Below, one piece after another: positions 1 to 8,252 of a stretch of 47,169 nucleotides of DNA. The first letter of the stretch is position 1; every line of letters begins with the position of its first letter. Made by a program: the position numbers and the translations under genes. A model generated the notes under the pieces. It saw only the letters and a program-made list of their open reading frames with translations. It was not told where the DNA came from and ran no database searches. The stretch is from an uncultured Paracoccaceae bacterium. GTDB lineage: Bacteria > Pseudomonadota > Alphaproteobacteria > Rhodobacterales > Rhodobacteraceae. Location: positions 1-47,169 of the forward strand of contig CAKZXZ010000091.1 in the NCBI GenBank assembly GCA_937883775.1, in the 5' to 3' direction.

Positions 1-2
1 CC

Positions 3-449
3 GAAGACATGGCCGCCAAACTGAACGGCCAGCAGTTCATCGTGATTCGTCAGGCGTCCGATGCAGGCTCGCTCTACGGCTCTGTCACCACACGTGATGC
101 CGCCGAAGCTGCGACAGCCGACGGCTTCACAGTAGAGCGCAAGCAGGTCGAGCTGTCCAGCCCGATCAAAGAGCTTGGCATCCACGAGGTCTTCATTCGC
201 CTCCACCCCGAGGTTGAAGCGACAATCGAACTGAACGTCGCCCGCTCAACCGAGGAAGCCGAACTGCAAGCCTCCGGCAAATCCATCCAGGAACTCGCCG
301 CCGAGGCCGAAGCGGAAGCCGAATTTGAGATCGCGGAACTCTTCGACGATATCGGAAGCGCTGCGATGGACGACGACGAGTTGGCAGCCGAAGCGCCAGC
401 TGCCGATGCCTCCGAAGGCGACGACAACGCAGAAGAGCAAAAAGACTAA
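3..449 (+). CDS. rplI: 50S ribosomal protein L9, 5'-truncated by the window edge
   Basis: C-terminal part of ribosomal protein L9, a structural protein of the large subunit. The reading frame is already open at the first bases (the codons before the Met at 9 read Glu-Asp), so the true start lies before the window. Visible are the C-terminal globular domain (segments [20 protein letters not shown] and similar) and a long, very acidic Ala/Glu/Asp-rich tail of about 60 residues, longer than in Escherichia coli and common in Rhodobacterales L9. It ends just before a strong terminator. The usual partners rpsF and rpsR would lie upstream, outside the window. The assignment is secure; only the N-terminus is missing. 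Confidence 0.93.
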   Translation, partial: EDMAAKLNGQQFIVIRQASDAGSLYGSVTTRDAAEAATADGFTVERKQVELSSPIKELGIHEVFIRLHPEVEATIELNVARSTEEAELQASGKSIQELAAEAEAEAEFEIAELFDDIGSAAMDDDELAAEAPAADASEGDDNAEEQKD

Positions 450-478
450 GCTTTTCAACTTGGATAAAGAACTTAAAG

Positions 479-505
479 AAGCCGCGCAAAACTGCGCGGC
501 TTTTT
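479..505 (+). terminator. Rho-independent terminator of rplI
   Basis: A perfect 10-bp stem (AAGCCGCGCA / TGCGCGGCTT) with a four-base AAAC loop is followed by a T run. It lies 29 bp after the rplI stop and ends the ribosomal protein operon. Confidence 0.9.
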
Positions 506-530
506 GCGTTTTGCCTCCCGGCTCCGGTTA

Positions 531-545
531 TTAACCACCGCTTAA
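531..545. promoter_or_regulatory. CtrA-like box TTAA-N7-TTAA
   Basis: TTAA at 531-534 and TTAA at 542-545 are separated by exactly seven bases, and the left half extends to TTAACC. This matches the alphaproteobacterial CtrA consensus. It lies 76 bp upstream of the outer-membrane-type gene at 622, in the short gap after the rplI terminator. The match is seen directly; binding is inferred. Confidence 0.45.
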
Positions 546-621
546 TAAATCCGTCGCACTAACACGATGTTCACCTTACACCCCTCCTCACGGCGGGGGC
601 CTTAACAAAGAGTGAACGACA

Positions 622-1263
622 ATGCGCCGCCTTGCCCTGATCCCCCTCCTGCTGACCCTTGCCCTGCCTGTCCACGCCGCGGAAACCGCGCTTGTGTTTG
701 GCGTCTCCCAAAGCTGGGACAAGCACGAATTTGACGGCAAGAACACCTCCCGCGTCGTCTCTTCGATCCATCATTCGCAACACGCTCAAACCAATGCACT
801 CAGCTTGCGGGTCGCGCGCAAAACCGCGCGTGTGACAGTCGAACTCGAAGGCCATGCTGCAGCGCCCGTCACACTGGAAGGCAAAACAGCACGGTCCTCT
901 TGGGCCCGTCGCCTCGATTATAAAGCAAAGCTGCGCACGCAGCGCCTTGGTGCCAACATCTGGGCGCCTGTGGCAACAAATGGCGACACAACCTATTCGG
1001 TCGGCGCGGGTACCGGTATCCGTCACACATCAGGCGATATCACCGGACAAGGCCTCGATCGCTCCATTGATGATACGGCCCCCTATGCGCTTGTCGGGGC
1101 ACGACTTCAGCACAAGCTGGACGACCGCAAATCCGCCTTAATCGAAGCGCGCTATGTCACATCGCCTCCGATCCGCAGCGGAGCTGACGCTTCAGGCTCC
1201 AATGTCGATCACGAAGTTGCAGGGCTCGAGCTTTTTGTAGGCCTGTCGCTAACCCTCGACTAA
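622..1263 (+). CDS. Secreted outer-membrane beta-barrel-like protein
   Basis: A 213-residue protein of unknown function. Residues 1-19 form a clear Sec signal peptide (basic MRR, a Leu/Pro-rich core, cleavage near VHA-AET). The mature part alternates short polar and hydrophobic stretches, is rich in Thr, Ser, Arg and Asp, and ends in hydrophobic, strand-like sequence (LELFVGLSLTLD), as expected of a small outer-membrane beta-barrel, although the last residue is Asp rather than the usual aromatic. It has its own promoter space between the rplI terminator and its start, with a CtrA-like box there. I do not recognise a named family. A periplasmic protein is the alternative. Confidence 0.7.
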   Translation: MRRLALIPLLLTLALPVHAAETALVFGVSQSWDKHEFDGKNTSRVVSSIHHSQHAQTNALSLRVARKTARVTVELEGHAAAPVTLEGKTARSSWARRLDYKAKLRTQRLGANIWAPVATNGDTTYSVGAGTGIRHTSGDITGQGLDRSIDDTAPYALVGARLQHKLDDRKSALIEARYVTSPPIRSGADASGSNVDHEVAGLELFVGLSLTLD

Positions 1264-1307
1264 GGCAGATGGCGCGCATATCCTGCCTCAAACAGGAGCG
1301 CGCGCCG

Positions 1308-2342
1308 ATGCCCAAGCCCACATCCCTCGTCCACCAATTGATCGACACACTGCCCAAGGCAGAACTGCACCTGCATATCGAAGGCACGCTTGAGCCCGAG
1401 ATGATGTTGGCGCTGGCCAAACGCAACAACGTCACACTGCCCTACGAAACCGCCGACGATATCCGCGCCGCCTACCAATTCGACAACCTGCAAGACTTTC
1501 TGGATGTCTACTATCTGGGCATGTCCGTCCTGATTGAAGAACGCGACTTTTTCGACCTCACCTGGGCCTACCTAACCAAGGTCCATGCCGACGGACTGAC
1601 CCATGCCGAGATTTTCTTTGATCCCCAAGCCCATCTGGAACGCGGCATCGCGTTTGAGACGGTGCTGGCCGGCATCACCGCCGCCCTTGAACAAGCCCAT
1701 AAAGAGCTTAGCATCACCTCGAAACTCATCATGTGTTTCCTGCGTCATCTTAGCGAAGAAGAGGCCTTCGACACCCTCGCCTGCGCCTGCAAACACAAAG
1801 ACCACATCTTTGCCGTCGGCCTCGATAGCTCCGAACAAGGCCACCCACCCGAAAAGTTCGAACGCGTCTTTACCGCCGCCCGCAAGGAAGGGTTCACCGC
1901 TGTGGCTCACGCAGGCGAAGAGGGCCCACCTGCCAATGTCGTGAACTCTCTCGACCTGCTTGGCGTTTCCCGCGTCGACCACGGCAATTCAGCCTTGCAA
2001 GACGCAGCCCTCACGAACCGCCTTGCGCAGCAGCAGACCCCGCTAACCATGTGCCCAATCTCAAATCTCCGTCTCAAAGGCATCCCCAGCCTCAGTGCGT
2101 CGCCCGTTAAGAAAGCCCTGGACGCCAACCTGCTCGTCACCGTCAACTCCGATGATCCCAGCTATTTCGGGGGGTATCTCAACGACAACTATCGCGCCGT
2201 CGCTGATAACCTCGGCCTCACAGAACCCGAAATCATCACACTCGCGCGCAACAGCTTCAAAGCCAGCTTTCTGGATGACACCGACAAACAAGCTGCATTG
2301 GACCGGATCGATAAGCAGATCAGCCGCTTGCGCCCTTCCTGA
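1308..2342 (+). CDS. Adenine deaminase-type member of the adenosine deaminase family
   Basis: A 344-residue zinc hydrolase of the amidohydrolase superfamily. Metal and catalytic motifs are all present: HLH (residues 21-23), HAGEEGPP (201-208, His201 and Glu204), VDHG (His225) and NSDDP (280-284). The N-terminal segment LPKAELHLHIEGTLEPE and the phrases FLRHLSEEEA and GLDSSEQGHPP match the bacterial adenine deaminases related to Pseudomonas PA0148 and yeast Aah1 rather than classical adenosine deaminase. The likely reaction is adenine to hypoxanthine plus ammonia in purine salvage. I place the start at 1308, because AGGAG at 1294-1298 is well spaced from it; an in-frame ATG at 1269 lacks such a site. 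The gene lies 44 bp after the outer-membrane-type gene and may be co-transcribed with it. Confidence 0.88.
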   Translation: MPKPTSLVHQLIDTLPKAELHLHIEGTLEPEMMLALAKRNNVTLPYETADDIRAAYQFDNLQDFLDVYYLGMSVLIEERDFFDLTWAYLTKVHADGLTHAEIFFDPQAHLERGIAFETVLAGITAALEQAHKELSITSKLIMCFLRHLSEEEAFDTLACACKHKDHIFAVGLDSSEQGHPPEKFERVFTAARKEGFTAVAHAGEEGPPANVVNSLDLLGVSRVDHGNSALQDAALTNRLAQQQTPLTMCPISNLRLKGIPSLSASPVKKALDANLLVTVNSDDPSYFGGYLNDNYRAVADNLGLTEPEIITLARNSFKASFLDDTDKQAALDRIDKQISRLRPS

Positions 2343-2353
2343 CAAAGGGGGGG

Positions 2354-2896
2354 CTACATCACGACGCTCATCACGATCACCATCAGCACCGAATACGCAG
2401 CAACGCCGCCCCCGATCAGGAACAAAGGCCAGTTCTTCGTCACCGTTGCCGTCGCAATCGACTTCATCTGATACATCAAATCCGGCCATGTGTAGGAGAC
2501 GAAATCGCCTTGCGTAAACACCGCCTTGATGCGGTCGTCATCATCCACAACCGGCAAACGGCGGAACCGCTCATTCGACATGATGCGCAGCCAATCAACC
2601 ATGTCATCGGTCTCACGCGCCAGCCGCGGATTACGCGTCATGATATCTGACAGCGCCGTCTTGCTGGCATCAAGGTTCTTGGCCACAAGCTTGTTCATGA
2701 TATCGCGTTCGGTGACGACGCCGATCACCTTCTGCGCCTCGTCCACCACGATAACCGACCCGTAGTTCTTGTCAGACATCTGCGAAACAGCCTCGAAAAC
2801 CGTCATATCCTGCGGTCCGGTTAAAGGCCGTTGCTTTGATTTATACTCCGGACGATCCATCAAGCGGTTGCCCGCGCGTTGTGCTCTTTCTGGCAT
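2354..2896 (-). CDS. CBS-domain pair protein with a C-terminal membrane anchor
   Basis: A 180-residue protein with two CBS motifs (about 27-80 and 85-140; VIGVVTERDIMNK and FRRLPVVDDDDRIKAVFTQGD), which form a Bateman module that usually binds adenine nucleotides. A hydrophobic helix at 156-178 should anchor it to the inner membrane with the CBS module in the cytoplasm. Free-standing CBS pairs are common in proteobacteria; the C-terminal anchor is less usual. The start has a good AAAGGAG site upstream. It is convergent with the adenine deaminase gene, with 11 bp between the stops. What it regulates is unknown. Confidence 0.82.
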   Translation of the reverse strand: MPERAQRAGNRLMDRPEYKSKQRPLTGPQDMTVFEAVSQMSDKNYGSVIVVDEAQKVIGVVTERDIMNKLVAKNLDASKTALSDIMTRNPRLARETDDMVDWLRIMSNERFRRLPVVDDDDRIKAVFTQGDFVSYTWPDLMYQMKSIATATVTKNWPLFLIGGGVAAYSVLMVIVMSVVM

Positions 2897-2977
2897 GGGT
2901 CGGTCTCCTTTAGGCTGATAGTTCCCGAAAAGACCTAGCCTGCCCCGACGCTGAAACCAGAAAACGCGCCCAAGACG

Positions 2978-3859
2978 CTACAACAATCCGTCCGGCATAG
3001 CCTGTTCGGCCGCCGTATTCACCCGCCGGAAATAGAAGGTCACCAATGTCGACACGATCACGATGAACAACGAATACAGCACCGGCACCGCCATGATCGC
3101 CTGCGCCTCGGTCCCCGCAAAGGTGAAGGCGATGATCGCAATCGCCAGCGGTCCGTTCTGGATACCCGTCTCCAACGCCACCGTGCGCGCGTTGCGCGGG
3201 TGCAGCTTCAAAGCGCGCGCGAAGTTATACCCGATGGTGATACCAACCAGCCCCAACGCGATCGAGGCGAAATACGTCGCCCATGTCGTCTCCATCAGAA
3301 AACCCCAGTTGCGCGGGATCCACGACACGATCAGAAACAGGATGAAAAACACTGCCAGCATCGATCCCATAAATTCGGTCACTGCTCCAACATTGGCGTT
3401 CACCTTGCGCATCACCATTCCAATGCCCACCGGCACCAACAGCAACACCAGCGTTGCGATGATGTTTTCACGCGGGATTTCCAAATCCAGCGCGCCCGCA
3501 TAAACCACAAGAACAATAGGGATTAGGATGACGCCAAATACAGTCGACGTGACCGTCATCAACACCGACAACGCCAAATTCCCTTTCGAAAAATAGGTAA
3601 AGATGTTCGATGTCGTGCCCCCCGGCATGCACGCCATAATCAAAATACCAACCTTGATCGTGTCAGGAAGCGGCAGGCTGATCGCCAGAAGAAACCCCAA
3701 AAGCGGCATGAAACCGTATTGCGAGACCACGCCAATCGCCAATCCGTAAGGCCGCTTCAACGCTAGCGCAAAATCACGCGGGGTCAGCGACGCGCCCATG
3801 CCCAGCATGATGACAAAAATCATCAGGGCCAGGATTGCTTGTTCTAAAGGTCCGACCAT
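2978..3859 (-). CDS. Bile acid:sodium symporter (SBF) family transporter
   Basis: A 293-residue inner-membrane protein with about nine hydrophobic segments. It resembles the bacterial SBF/BASS family (ACMPGGTTSNIFTYFSKGN near residue 94, ALETGIQNGPLAIAI near 228), which moves organic anions such as bile acids, pantoate or pyruvate with sodium. The two family signature regions, including the asparagine-rich crossover motif, are recognisable. The substrate cannot be told from sequence. It lies 30 bp downstream of the acyl-CoA synthetase on the same strand, so the two probably share a transcript, which hints at an organic acid substrate. A GGGAG site precedes the start. Confidence 0.85.
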   Translation of the reverse strand: MVGPLEQAILALMIFVIMLGMGASLTPRDFALALKRPYGLAIGVVSQYGFMPLLGFLLAISLPLPDTIKVGILIMACMPGGTTSNIFTYFSKGNLALSVLMTVTSTVFGVILIPIVLVVYAGALDLEIPRENIIATLVLLLVPVGIGMVMRKVNANVGAVTEFMGSMLAVFFILFLIVSWIPRNWGFLMETTWATYFASIALGLVGITIGYNFARALKLHPRNARTVALETGIQNGPLAIAIIAFTFAGTEAQAIMAVPVLYSLFIVIVSTLVTFYFRRVNTAAEQAMPDGLL

Positions 3860-3889
3860 CTGCCGTGCTCCCTACATTAAGAGACGGCT

Positions 3890-5611
3890 TCAAGCCGCTG
3901 AATTTTCTTGTTCTTCTTCAAGCCGCAGATCCTTGCGCAGGATCTTTCCGACGTTGGATTTCGGCAAGTCCGTGCGCGCCTCTACAATCTTGGGCACCTT
4001 ATAGGCAGTCAAATGCTCTTTGCAGTAGGCCCGCAACTCCTCGCCGGAAATGCTGTCATCATGAAGCACAACGAACGCTTTGATCTTTTCGCCCGCCACG
4101 CCGTCCGGCACGCCGATCACAGCCGCCTCTGAAACGCCAGGGTGCTGGGTCAGGCATTCCTCGATCTCATTGGGGTAGACGTTGAAGCCCGACACAAGGA
4201 TCATGTCCTTCTTGCGGTCCACGATCCGAAAATAGCCATCCGGGTCCATGACGCCGATATCGCCGGTCAGCAACCACCCATCCCGCATGGTTTTATCGGT
4301 CTCTTCCGGCTTTCTCCAATAGCCCTTCATGATCTGCGGACCTTTGGCGACAATCTCGCCCGCCTCGCCTTGTGGAACAGGCACCCCCTGCTCGTCCACA
4401 CAGCGCACATGCGTCGAAGGCAACGGGATCCCGATCGAGCCGACCCGCGTCTTGCCCAGCGGATTGAACGTCAGGATCGGCGAGCTTTCGGTCAGCCCGT
4501 ACCCTTCAAGGACCGGCGTTCCCGTGACCTCTTCCCACCGCTTGGCCACAGCGCTTTGCAGCGCCATACCCCCGGCCGAGGCGAACTTGAGGTGCTTTGG
4601 CGGCGTATCTAGAAACCAAACCTCGTTGGACAGCCCGTTGAACAATGTGTTCACGCCGCTCATCCATGTGATCTTGTAATTCTCAAACGCCCGCTTGAGA
4701 TTGCTCAGGGGCCGTGGGTTCGGGATCAGAATGTTGCGCGCGCCCAGCCAATAGAAGCCCAGCAGGTTCACCGTAAACGCAAAGACATGATACATCGGCA
4801 GCGCAGTCAGCACGACCTCTTTGCCCTTCTCCACGCCTTTTATCAGCTCCATGGTTTGTTCCATGTTCATTATCAGATTGGCATGGCTCAGCATGGCACC
4901 CTTCGACACGCCGGTGGTCCCGCCTGTATATTGCAGACAGGCGACATCATCGGGCGACACATCTGCGCGGTATTTCTCGACCACAACACTCTTCTCGGTC
5001 CGAATGCTTCGGCCAGCGGCAATCGCATCAGGCAGTCGAATATGCGCAAGATCAATGGGTTGCAGGGTCTTATCCCAGTATTTCTGAACCAACCGAACAA
5101 TCCCTCGCGGGGCCGCTGGCAAAAACTCGGCCACCTGCGTAACGATAATGTTGGGGATCGGATGGCCCTTGATCGCACCGGGCAGCTTGTCGGCAAACAT
5201 ATCCACGACAATCAACGCGCTCGGCTCTGCATCTGCAAACTGCTTGGCCATTTCTTCGGCCGTATAAAGCGGGTTCACATTCACCAGAACGCAACCCGCT
5301 TTCATCACGGCAAAGGCTGCCACTGGAAACGACAACCCGTTGGGCACCTGCAGCGCCACGCGGTCGCCCTTCTCAAGGCCCGCCGTCTCGCGCAGATAGA
5401 TCGCCAGTGCGTCCGACATCTCATCGACCTGCTCAAACGTCAGCGTGCCGTTCATGCCATTGGCAAGACAGGCCGTAAACGCAGGCGCTTTTCCGTAAAG
5501 ATGCGCCGTTGCACTGACCAGATCTCCGACCGACCGATACTGCGAGGGCCCGATATCCTTGCGCACGGACGGACCGTAAAAGGCCGTCCATGGACGTTCT
5601 GTGTCTGTCAT
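3890..5611 (-). CDS. fadD: Long-chain fatty acid-CoA ligase (AMP-forming)
   Basis: A 573-residue cytosolic or membrane-associated adenylate-forming enzyme that activates fatty acids to acyl-CoA with ATP for beta-oxidation. Motifs seen: the AMP-binding loop YTGGTTGVSKGA (228-239), EGYGLTESSP (369-378), the fatty-acyl-CoA synthetase signature from about 444 to 471 (DGWLLTGDIG...RIVDRKKDMI), and the adenylation lysine in KSNVGKILRK (Lys556). Length and motif order fit FadD. The start carries a strong GGGGAGGA site. The downstream SBF transporter may be co-transcribed. Chain-length preference is not readable, and other acyl-CoA synthetase subfamilies remain possible. Confidence 0.9.
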   Translation of the reverse strand: MTDTERPWTAFYGPSVRKDIGPSQYRSVGDLVSATAHLYGKAPAFTACLANGMNGTLTFEQVDEMSDALAIYLRETAGLEKGDRVALQVPNGLSFPVAAFAVMKAGCVLVNVNPLYTAEEMAKQFADAEPSALIVVDMFADKLPGAIKGHPIPNIIVTQVAEFLPAAPRGIVRLVQKYWDKTLQPIDLAHIRLPDAIAAGRSIRTEKSVVVEKYRADVSPDDVACLQYTGGTTGVSKGAMLSHANLIMNMEQTMELIKGVEKGKEVVLTALPMYHVFAFTVNLLGFYWLGARNILIPNPRPLSNLKRAFENYKITWMSGVNTLFNGLSNEVWFLDTPPKHLKFASAGGMALQSAVAKRWEEVTGTPVLEGYGLTESSPILTFNPLGKTRVGSIGIPLPSTHVRCVDEQGVPVPQGEAGEIVAKGPQIMKGYWRKPEETDKTMRDGWLLTGDIGVMDPDGYFRIVDRKKDMILVSGFNVYPNEIEECLTQHPGVSEAAVIGVPDGVAGEKIKAFVVLHDDSISGEELRAYCKEHLTAYKVPKIVEARTDLPKSNVGKILRKDLRLEEEQENSAA

Positions 5612-5835
5612 CTTGTCCTCCCCTTCGCCTTGCGGCGCACACCTTTTGGCGTTTGGAGCATCAAAGACAGGTGTGACGCGTTTGGCAATCCCTTTGCTTC
5701 AGGATGCCGTAACGTCTTCGAGCCGCCCCGCCAAAGCCAAGCATGCAGCGTCCGCCTCGACACAGTGCCGTCGTACTTTGGCCATGATGAAGATTTATCT
5801 CGAAAGCGCTTAAAAACCTGGAGAGGACATCATTA

Positions 5836-5943
5836 ATGGAAAATCTACTGTCGAACCCTGTCGCCATCGCAGCATTCTTGTGCGGTGTTGCAGCGATCTT
5901 TATCGTCGTGCGCCGCACGATCAATAAACGCGACGACGGCTAA
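5836..5943 (+). CDS. 35-residue single-span membrane protein (small ORF)
   Basis: ATG at 5836 is preceded by GGAGAGGA (5820-5827) at a workable distance. The ORF encodes 35 residues: a short polar N-terminus, a hydrophobic stretch over residues 9-25 (VAIAAFLCGVAAIFIVV), and the basic tail RRTINKRDDG. This predicts one transmembrane helix with the positive end in the cytoplasm. It stands between the divergent fadD and the trigger factor terminator. I do not recognise the family. The ribosome-binding site and helix-plus-basic-tail design argue for a real gene, but a chance ORF is possible. Confidence 0.5.
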   Translation: MENLLSNPVAIAAFLCGVAAIFIVVRRTINKRDDG

Positions 5944-6022
5944 AGGCGCCCGCTTCGCTTATCTGGCCTGACGCTGCCAAGATCCTGCAAGGCCAGCCTG
6001 TGCGCAAACCCGCCCCAAAACG

Positions 6023-6052
6023 AAAAAGGCCGCACGTCTCAGTGCGGCCTTT
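6023..6052 (-). terminator. Rho-independent terminator of tig
   Basis: An 11-bp stem (AAAGGCCGCAC / GTGCGGCCTTT) with a six-base loop lies 24 bp beyond the tig stop. Read on the minus strand, the 3' arm continues into a T run. Confidence 0.88.
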
Positions 6053-6075
6053 CCCAAATCTCAAATCCGCAAGAC

Positions 6076-7407
6076 TTACTCGTCTTCCAGCGCCTCAACG
6101 GCTTTCTGCAGATCGTCTTTCGAGACATCTTTCTCTTTCACCGTCGCACCTTCCGCGATGTGATCGACAACCTTGTCTTCAAAGATCGGCGCCCGCATCT
6201 GCTGCTGCATCTGCTGGTTCTGCTGCACGAACTCAAAGAACTGACGTTCCTGACCCGGATATTGACGCGCCTGGTTCATGATCGCCTGACTCATCTCGGC
6301 GTCGGTCACTTCAACCTCGGCTTTGCGGCCCACTTCGGCCAGCAACAGACCAAGCCGCACGCGGCGTTCTGCCAACGACTTATGCTCGTCGGTCACTTCA
6401 ACCTCAGCCTTGTCGTCGCCCTGCGCGTCAGGATTTTCCTCTTGAGCCAGCTGATGCGCAATTTGGTTCGCTTCCGCCTCAACCAGCGATGGCGGCAGAT
6501 CGAACTTCACCTGCTCGTCCAACTGATCCAACAGGCCGCGCTTCATGACGGCGCGGGCCGCACCGGCATATTCCGCCTCAAGACGCTCTGAGATCTGGCC
6601 TTTCAACGCGGCCAGATCCTCGGCGCCGAACTTGGTAGCCAGCTCGTCATTGATCTCGGCAGCAACCGGCTCTTTGACGTTCTTGATCGTGCAATCGAAC
6701 ACGGCTTCCTTACCGGCCAGATGCTCTGCACCGTAGTCATCGGGGAAACTGACCGTCACGGCCTTCTCTTCACCGGCCTTTGTGCCAACCAGCTGCTCTT
6801 CAAAGCCAGGAATGAAGCTGTTTGAGCCCAGAACCAGCGGATAATCCTCGGCCGAGCCACCTTCAAACAGCTCGCCATCCACCTTACCGGCGAAATCCAT
6901 GACGATCTGATCGCCATCCTTGGCTTTTGAGCCCTTCTTGCGATCTTTAAAATCCTGCGCCGTCTCGGCCAGATTGCCCAGGGCTTCGTCCACAGACGCA
7001 TCATCGGCCTTCACAACCAGCTTTTCCAGCTTCAGCTTTTTCAGGTCGATCTCGGGGATCTCTGGCAGCGCCTCGTAAGACATCGATACTTCGACATCGT
7101 CGCCCTCTTTCCAATCCTCGTTGGTCATCTTGACCTCGGGCTGCATCGCAGGGCGGTCGCCACTGTCTTCAAAGTGCTTGTTCATCGCACCGTCGATGGT
7201 TTCCTGCATCGCCTCGCCCAGAACACGCTGGCCAAACTGCTTTTTCAACAGCGCCATCGGCACCTTGCCCTTGCGGAAGCCCTTCATCTCGACGTCGGGC
7301 TGCGCCTCGGCCAGCTTTTCGTTCACCTTCTCGTCCAGCTCAGCAGCTGTGACAGTGATGGCGTAGCCGCGCTTGAGGCCTTCGTTCAGGGTCTCAGTGA
7401 CCTGCAT
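6076..7407 (-). CDS. tig: Trigger factor, ribosome-associated chaperone and prolyl isomerase
   Basis: A 443-residue cytosolic chaperone that binds near the ribosomal exit tunnel and helps nascent chains fold. The ribosome-binding signature GFRKGKVP is at residues 43-50. A peptidyl-prolyl isomerase (FKBP-like) domain follows from about 150 to 250 ([20 protein letters not shown]), then the helical substrate-binding arms to the C-terminus. The start at 7407 ([10 protein letters not shown]) is chosen because it has a GGAAAG site and fits family N-termini; an in-frame ATG at 7458 would run into the tRNA gene. It is the only gene between tRNA-Leu upstream and its terminator downstream. Confidence 0.96.
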   Translation of the reverse strand: MQVTETLNEGLKRGYAITVTAAELDEKVNEKLAEAQPDVEMKGFRKGKVPMALLKKQFGQRVLGEAMQETIDGAMNKHFEDSGDRPAMQPEVKMTNEDWKEGDDVEVSMSYEALPEIPEIDLKKLKLEKLVVKADDASVDEALGNLAETAQDFKDRKKGSKAKDGDQIVMDFAGKVDGELFEGGSAEDYPLVLGSNSFIPGFEEQLVGTKAGEEKAVTVSFPDDYGAEHLAGKEAVFDCTIKNVKEPVAAEINDELATKFGAEDLAALKGQISERLEAEYAGAARAVMKRGLLDQLDEQVKFDLPPSLVEAEANQIAHQLAQEENPDAQGDDKAEVEVTDEHKSLAERRVRLGLLLAEVGRKAEVEVTDAEMSQAIMNQARQYPGQERQFFEFVQQNQQMQQQMRAPIFEDKVVDHIAEGATVKEKDVSKDDLQKAVEALEDE

Positions 7408-7428
7408 TTGCTTTCCTTTTCCTACCTT

Positions 7429-7513
7429 TGGTGCGGGTGAAGGGACTTGAACCCCCACGCCTTGCGGCGCCAGAACCTAAATCTGGTGCGTCTACCAATT
7501 CCGCCACACCCGC
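7429..7513 (-). tRNA. tRNA-Leu, anticodon UAG
   Basis: An 85-nt class II tRNA including an encoded CCA. The acceptor stem is GCGGGTG / CACCCGC, the D-arm contains GGAATTGGTAGACGC, the anticodon stem CCAGA / TCTGG encloses a loop with TAG, the long variable arm and the GTTCAAGTC T-arm are present. The long variable arm and the anticodon identify leucine (CUN codons). It lies just upstream of tig on the same strand. Confidence 0.95.
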
Positions 7514-7772
7514 AAAAAACCCAAAACGAGGCGGCCGCAAAGCCACCCCGCATTTCAGCGCGTCCTAGCAAAGCATTTCGTGGGATGCGAGCAGAAAATC
7601 ACGCCAAATAGGTGGTTTTGCAGCTCTGATGGGGTTCCGGCATTGAGGCAAAAAGGACTCAATCGCCTTCAATGCCCCGCAATGGTGCGAAAAAAGGCGC
7701 GACAGTAACCCTTTGTTGCCATATTCTGACGCACAATTGAGGCAGACTTCATAGCTAGAGCGGAAAATCGCC

Positions 7773-8252
7773 ATGCACTTTGGACGTACAAAACCGGCTT
7801 TGACCGGCGATGCGGTAGCGCATCTTCAAACCGGTTTAATCGCTGGAACTTCCATCCTGACACTCGATGGCGCGTTGCCGATCGAACACCTCGCACCGGG
7901 GGACAAGGTCATTACCCGCGACAGCGGTATCGCGGTGCTCAAATCGGTTCGCGTTCGCAAGGACATCGCCCGAATGGTACGCATCAAAGCCGGGACATTG
8001 GGCACCACACGTCCCGAAGAAGATGTGATCGTGCCCGCCGATCAGGGCATTCTGATCCGCGACTGGCGGGCCAAGGCAGTCTATGGCGAAGAACGCGCGA
8101 TTGTTCCCGCCGCACAATTGATCGATGGCGAATTCATTGCCGAGCATTCAGCAGCGGCGCAGGTGACCCTGTTCGAGTTGGAGTTTGACGCACCCCACAT
8201 CGTCTATGCCGACGGGCTTGAACTGTCGGTCAGCGAAAGCGTCATCGCATAA
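7773..8252 (+). CDS. Solo Hint (hedgehog/intein-like) domain protein without catalytic Cys and His
   Basis: A 159-residue protein whose whole length aligns by eye with the Hint_2 domains common in Rhodobacterales secreted proteins. The first block is GLIAGTSILTLDGALPIEHL with APGDKVITRD (21-50). The middle block is DQGILIRDWRAKAVYG (90-105) and the last is FELEFDAPHIVYADGLE (134-150). In active Hint domains the first block begins with Cys and the middle block carries a His before the LVRGWRA-type segment. Here these positions are Gly21 and Gln91, so self-splicing or cleavage should be lost. There is no signal peptide or host domain. It overlaps the convergent NAD(P)HX repair gene by 49 bp. 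Its role is unknown. Confidence 0.72.
   Translation: MHFGRTKPALTGDAVAHLQTGLIAGTSILTLDGALPIEHLAPGDKVITRDSGIAVLKSVRVRKDIARMVRIKAGTLGTTRPEEDVIVPADQGILIRDWRAKAVYGEERAIVPAAQLIDGEFIAEHSAAAQVTLFELEFDAPHIVYADGLELSVSESVIA

Noticed and set aside
4787-5836. 349-codon plus-strand open frame opposite fadD
   Set aside because: It is an antisense shadow of the acyl-CoA synthetase, rich in His and Arg, with no recognisable domain.
7565-7774. 69-codon minus-strand ORF between tRNA-Leu and the Hint-like gene
   Set aside because: It has no ribosome site and no recognisable pattern. I see nothing definite in the 259-bp gap 7514-7772.
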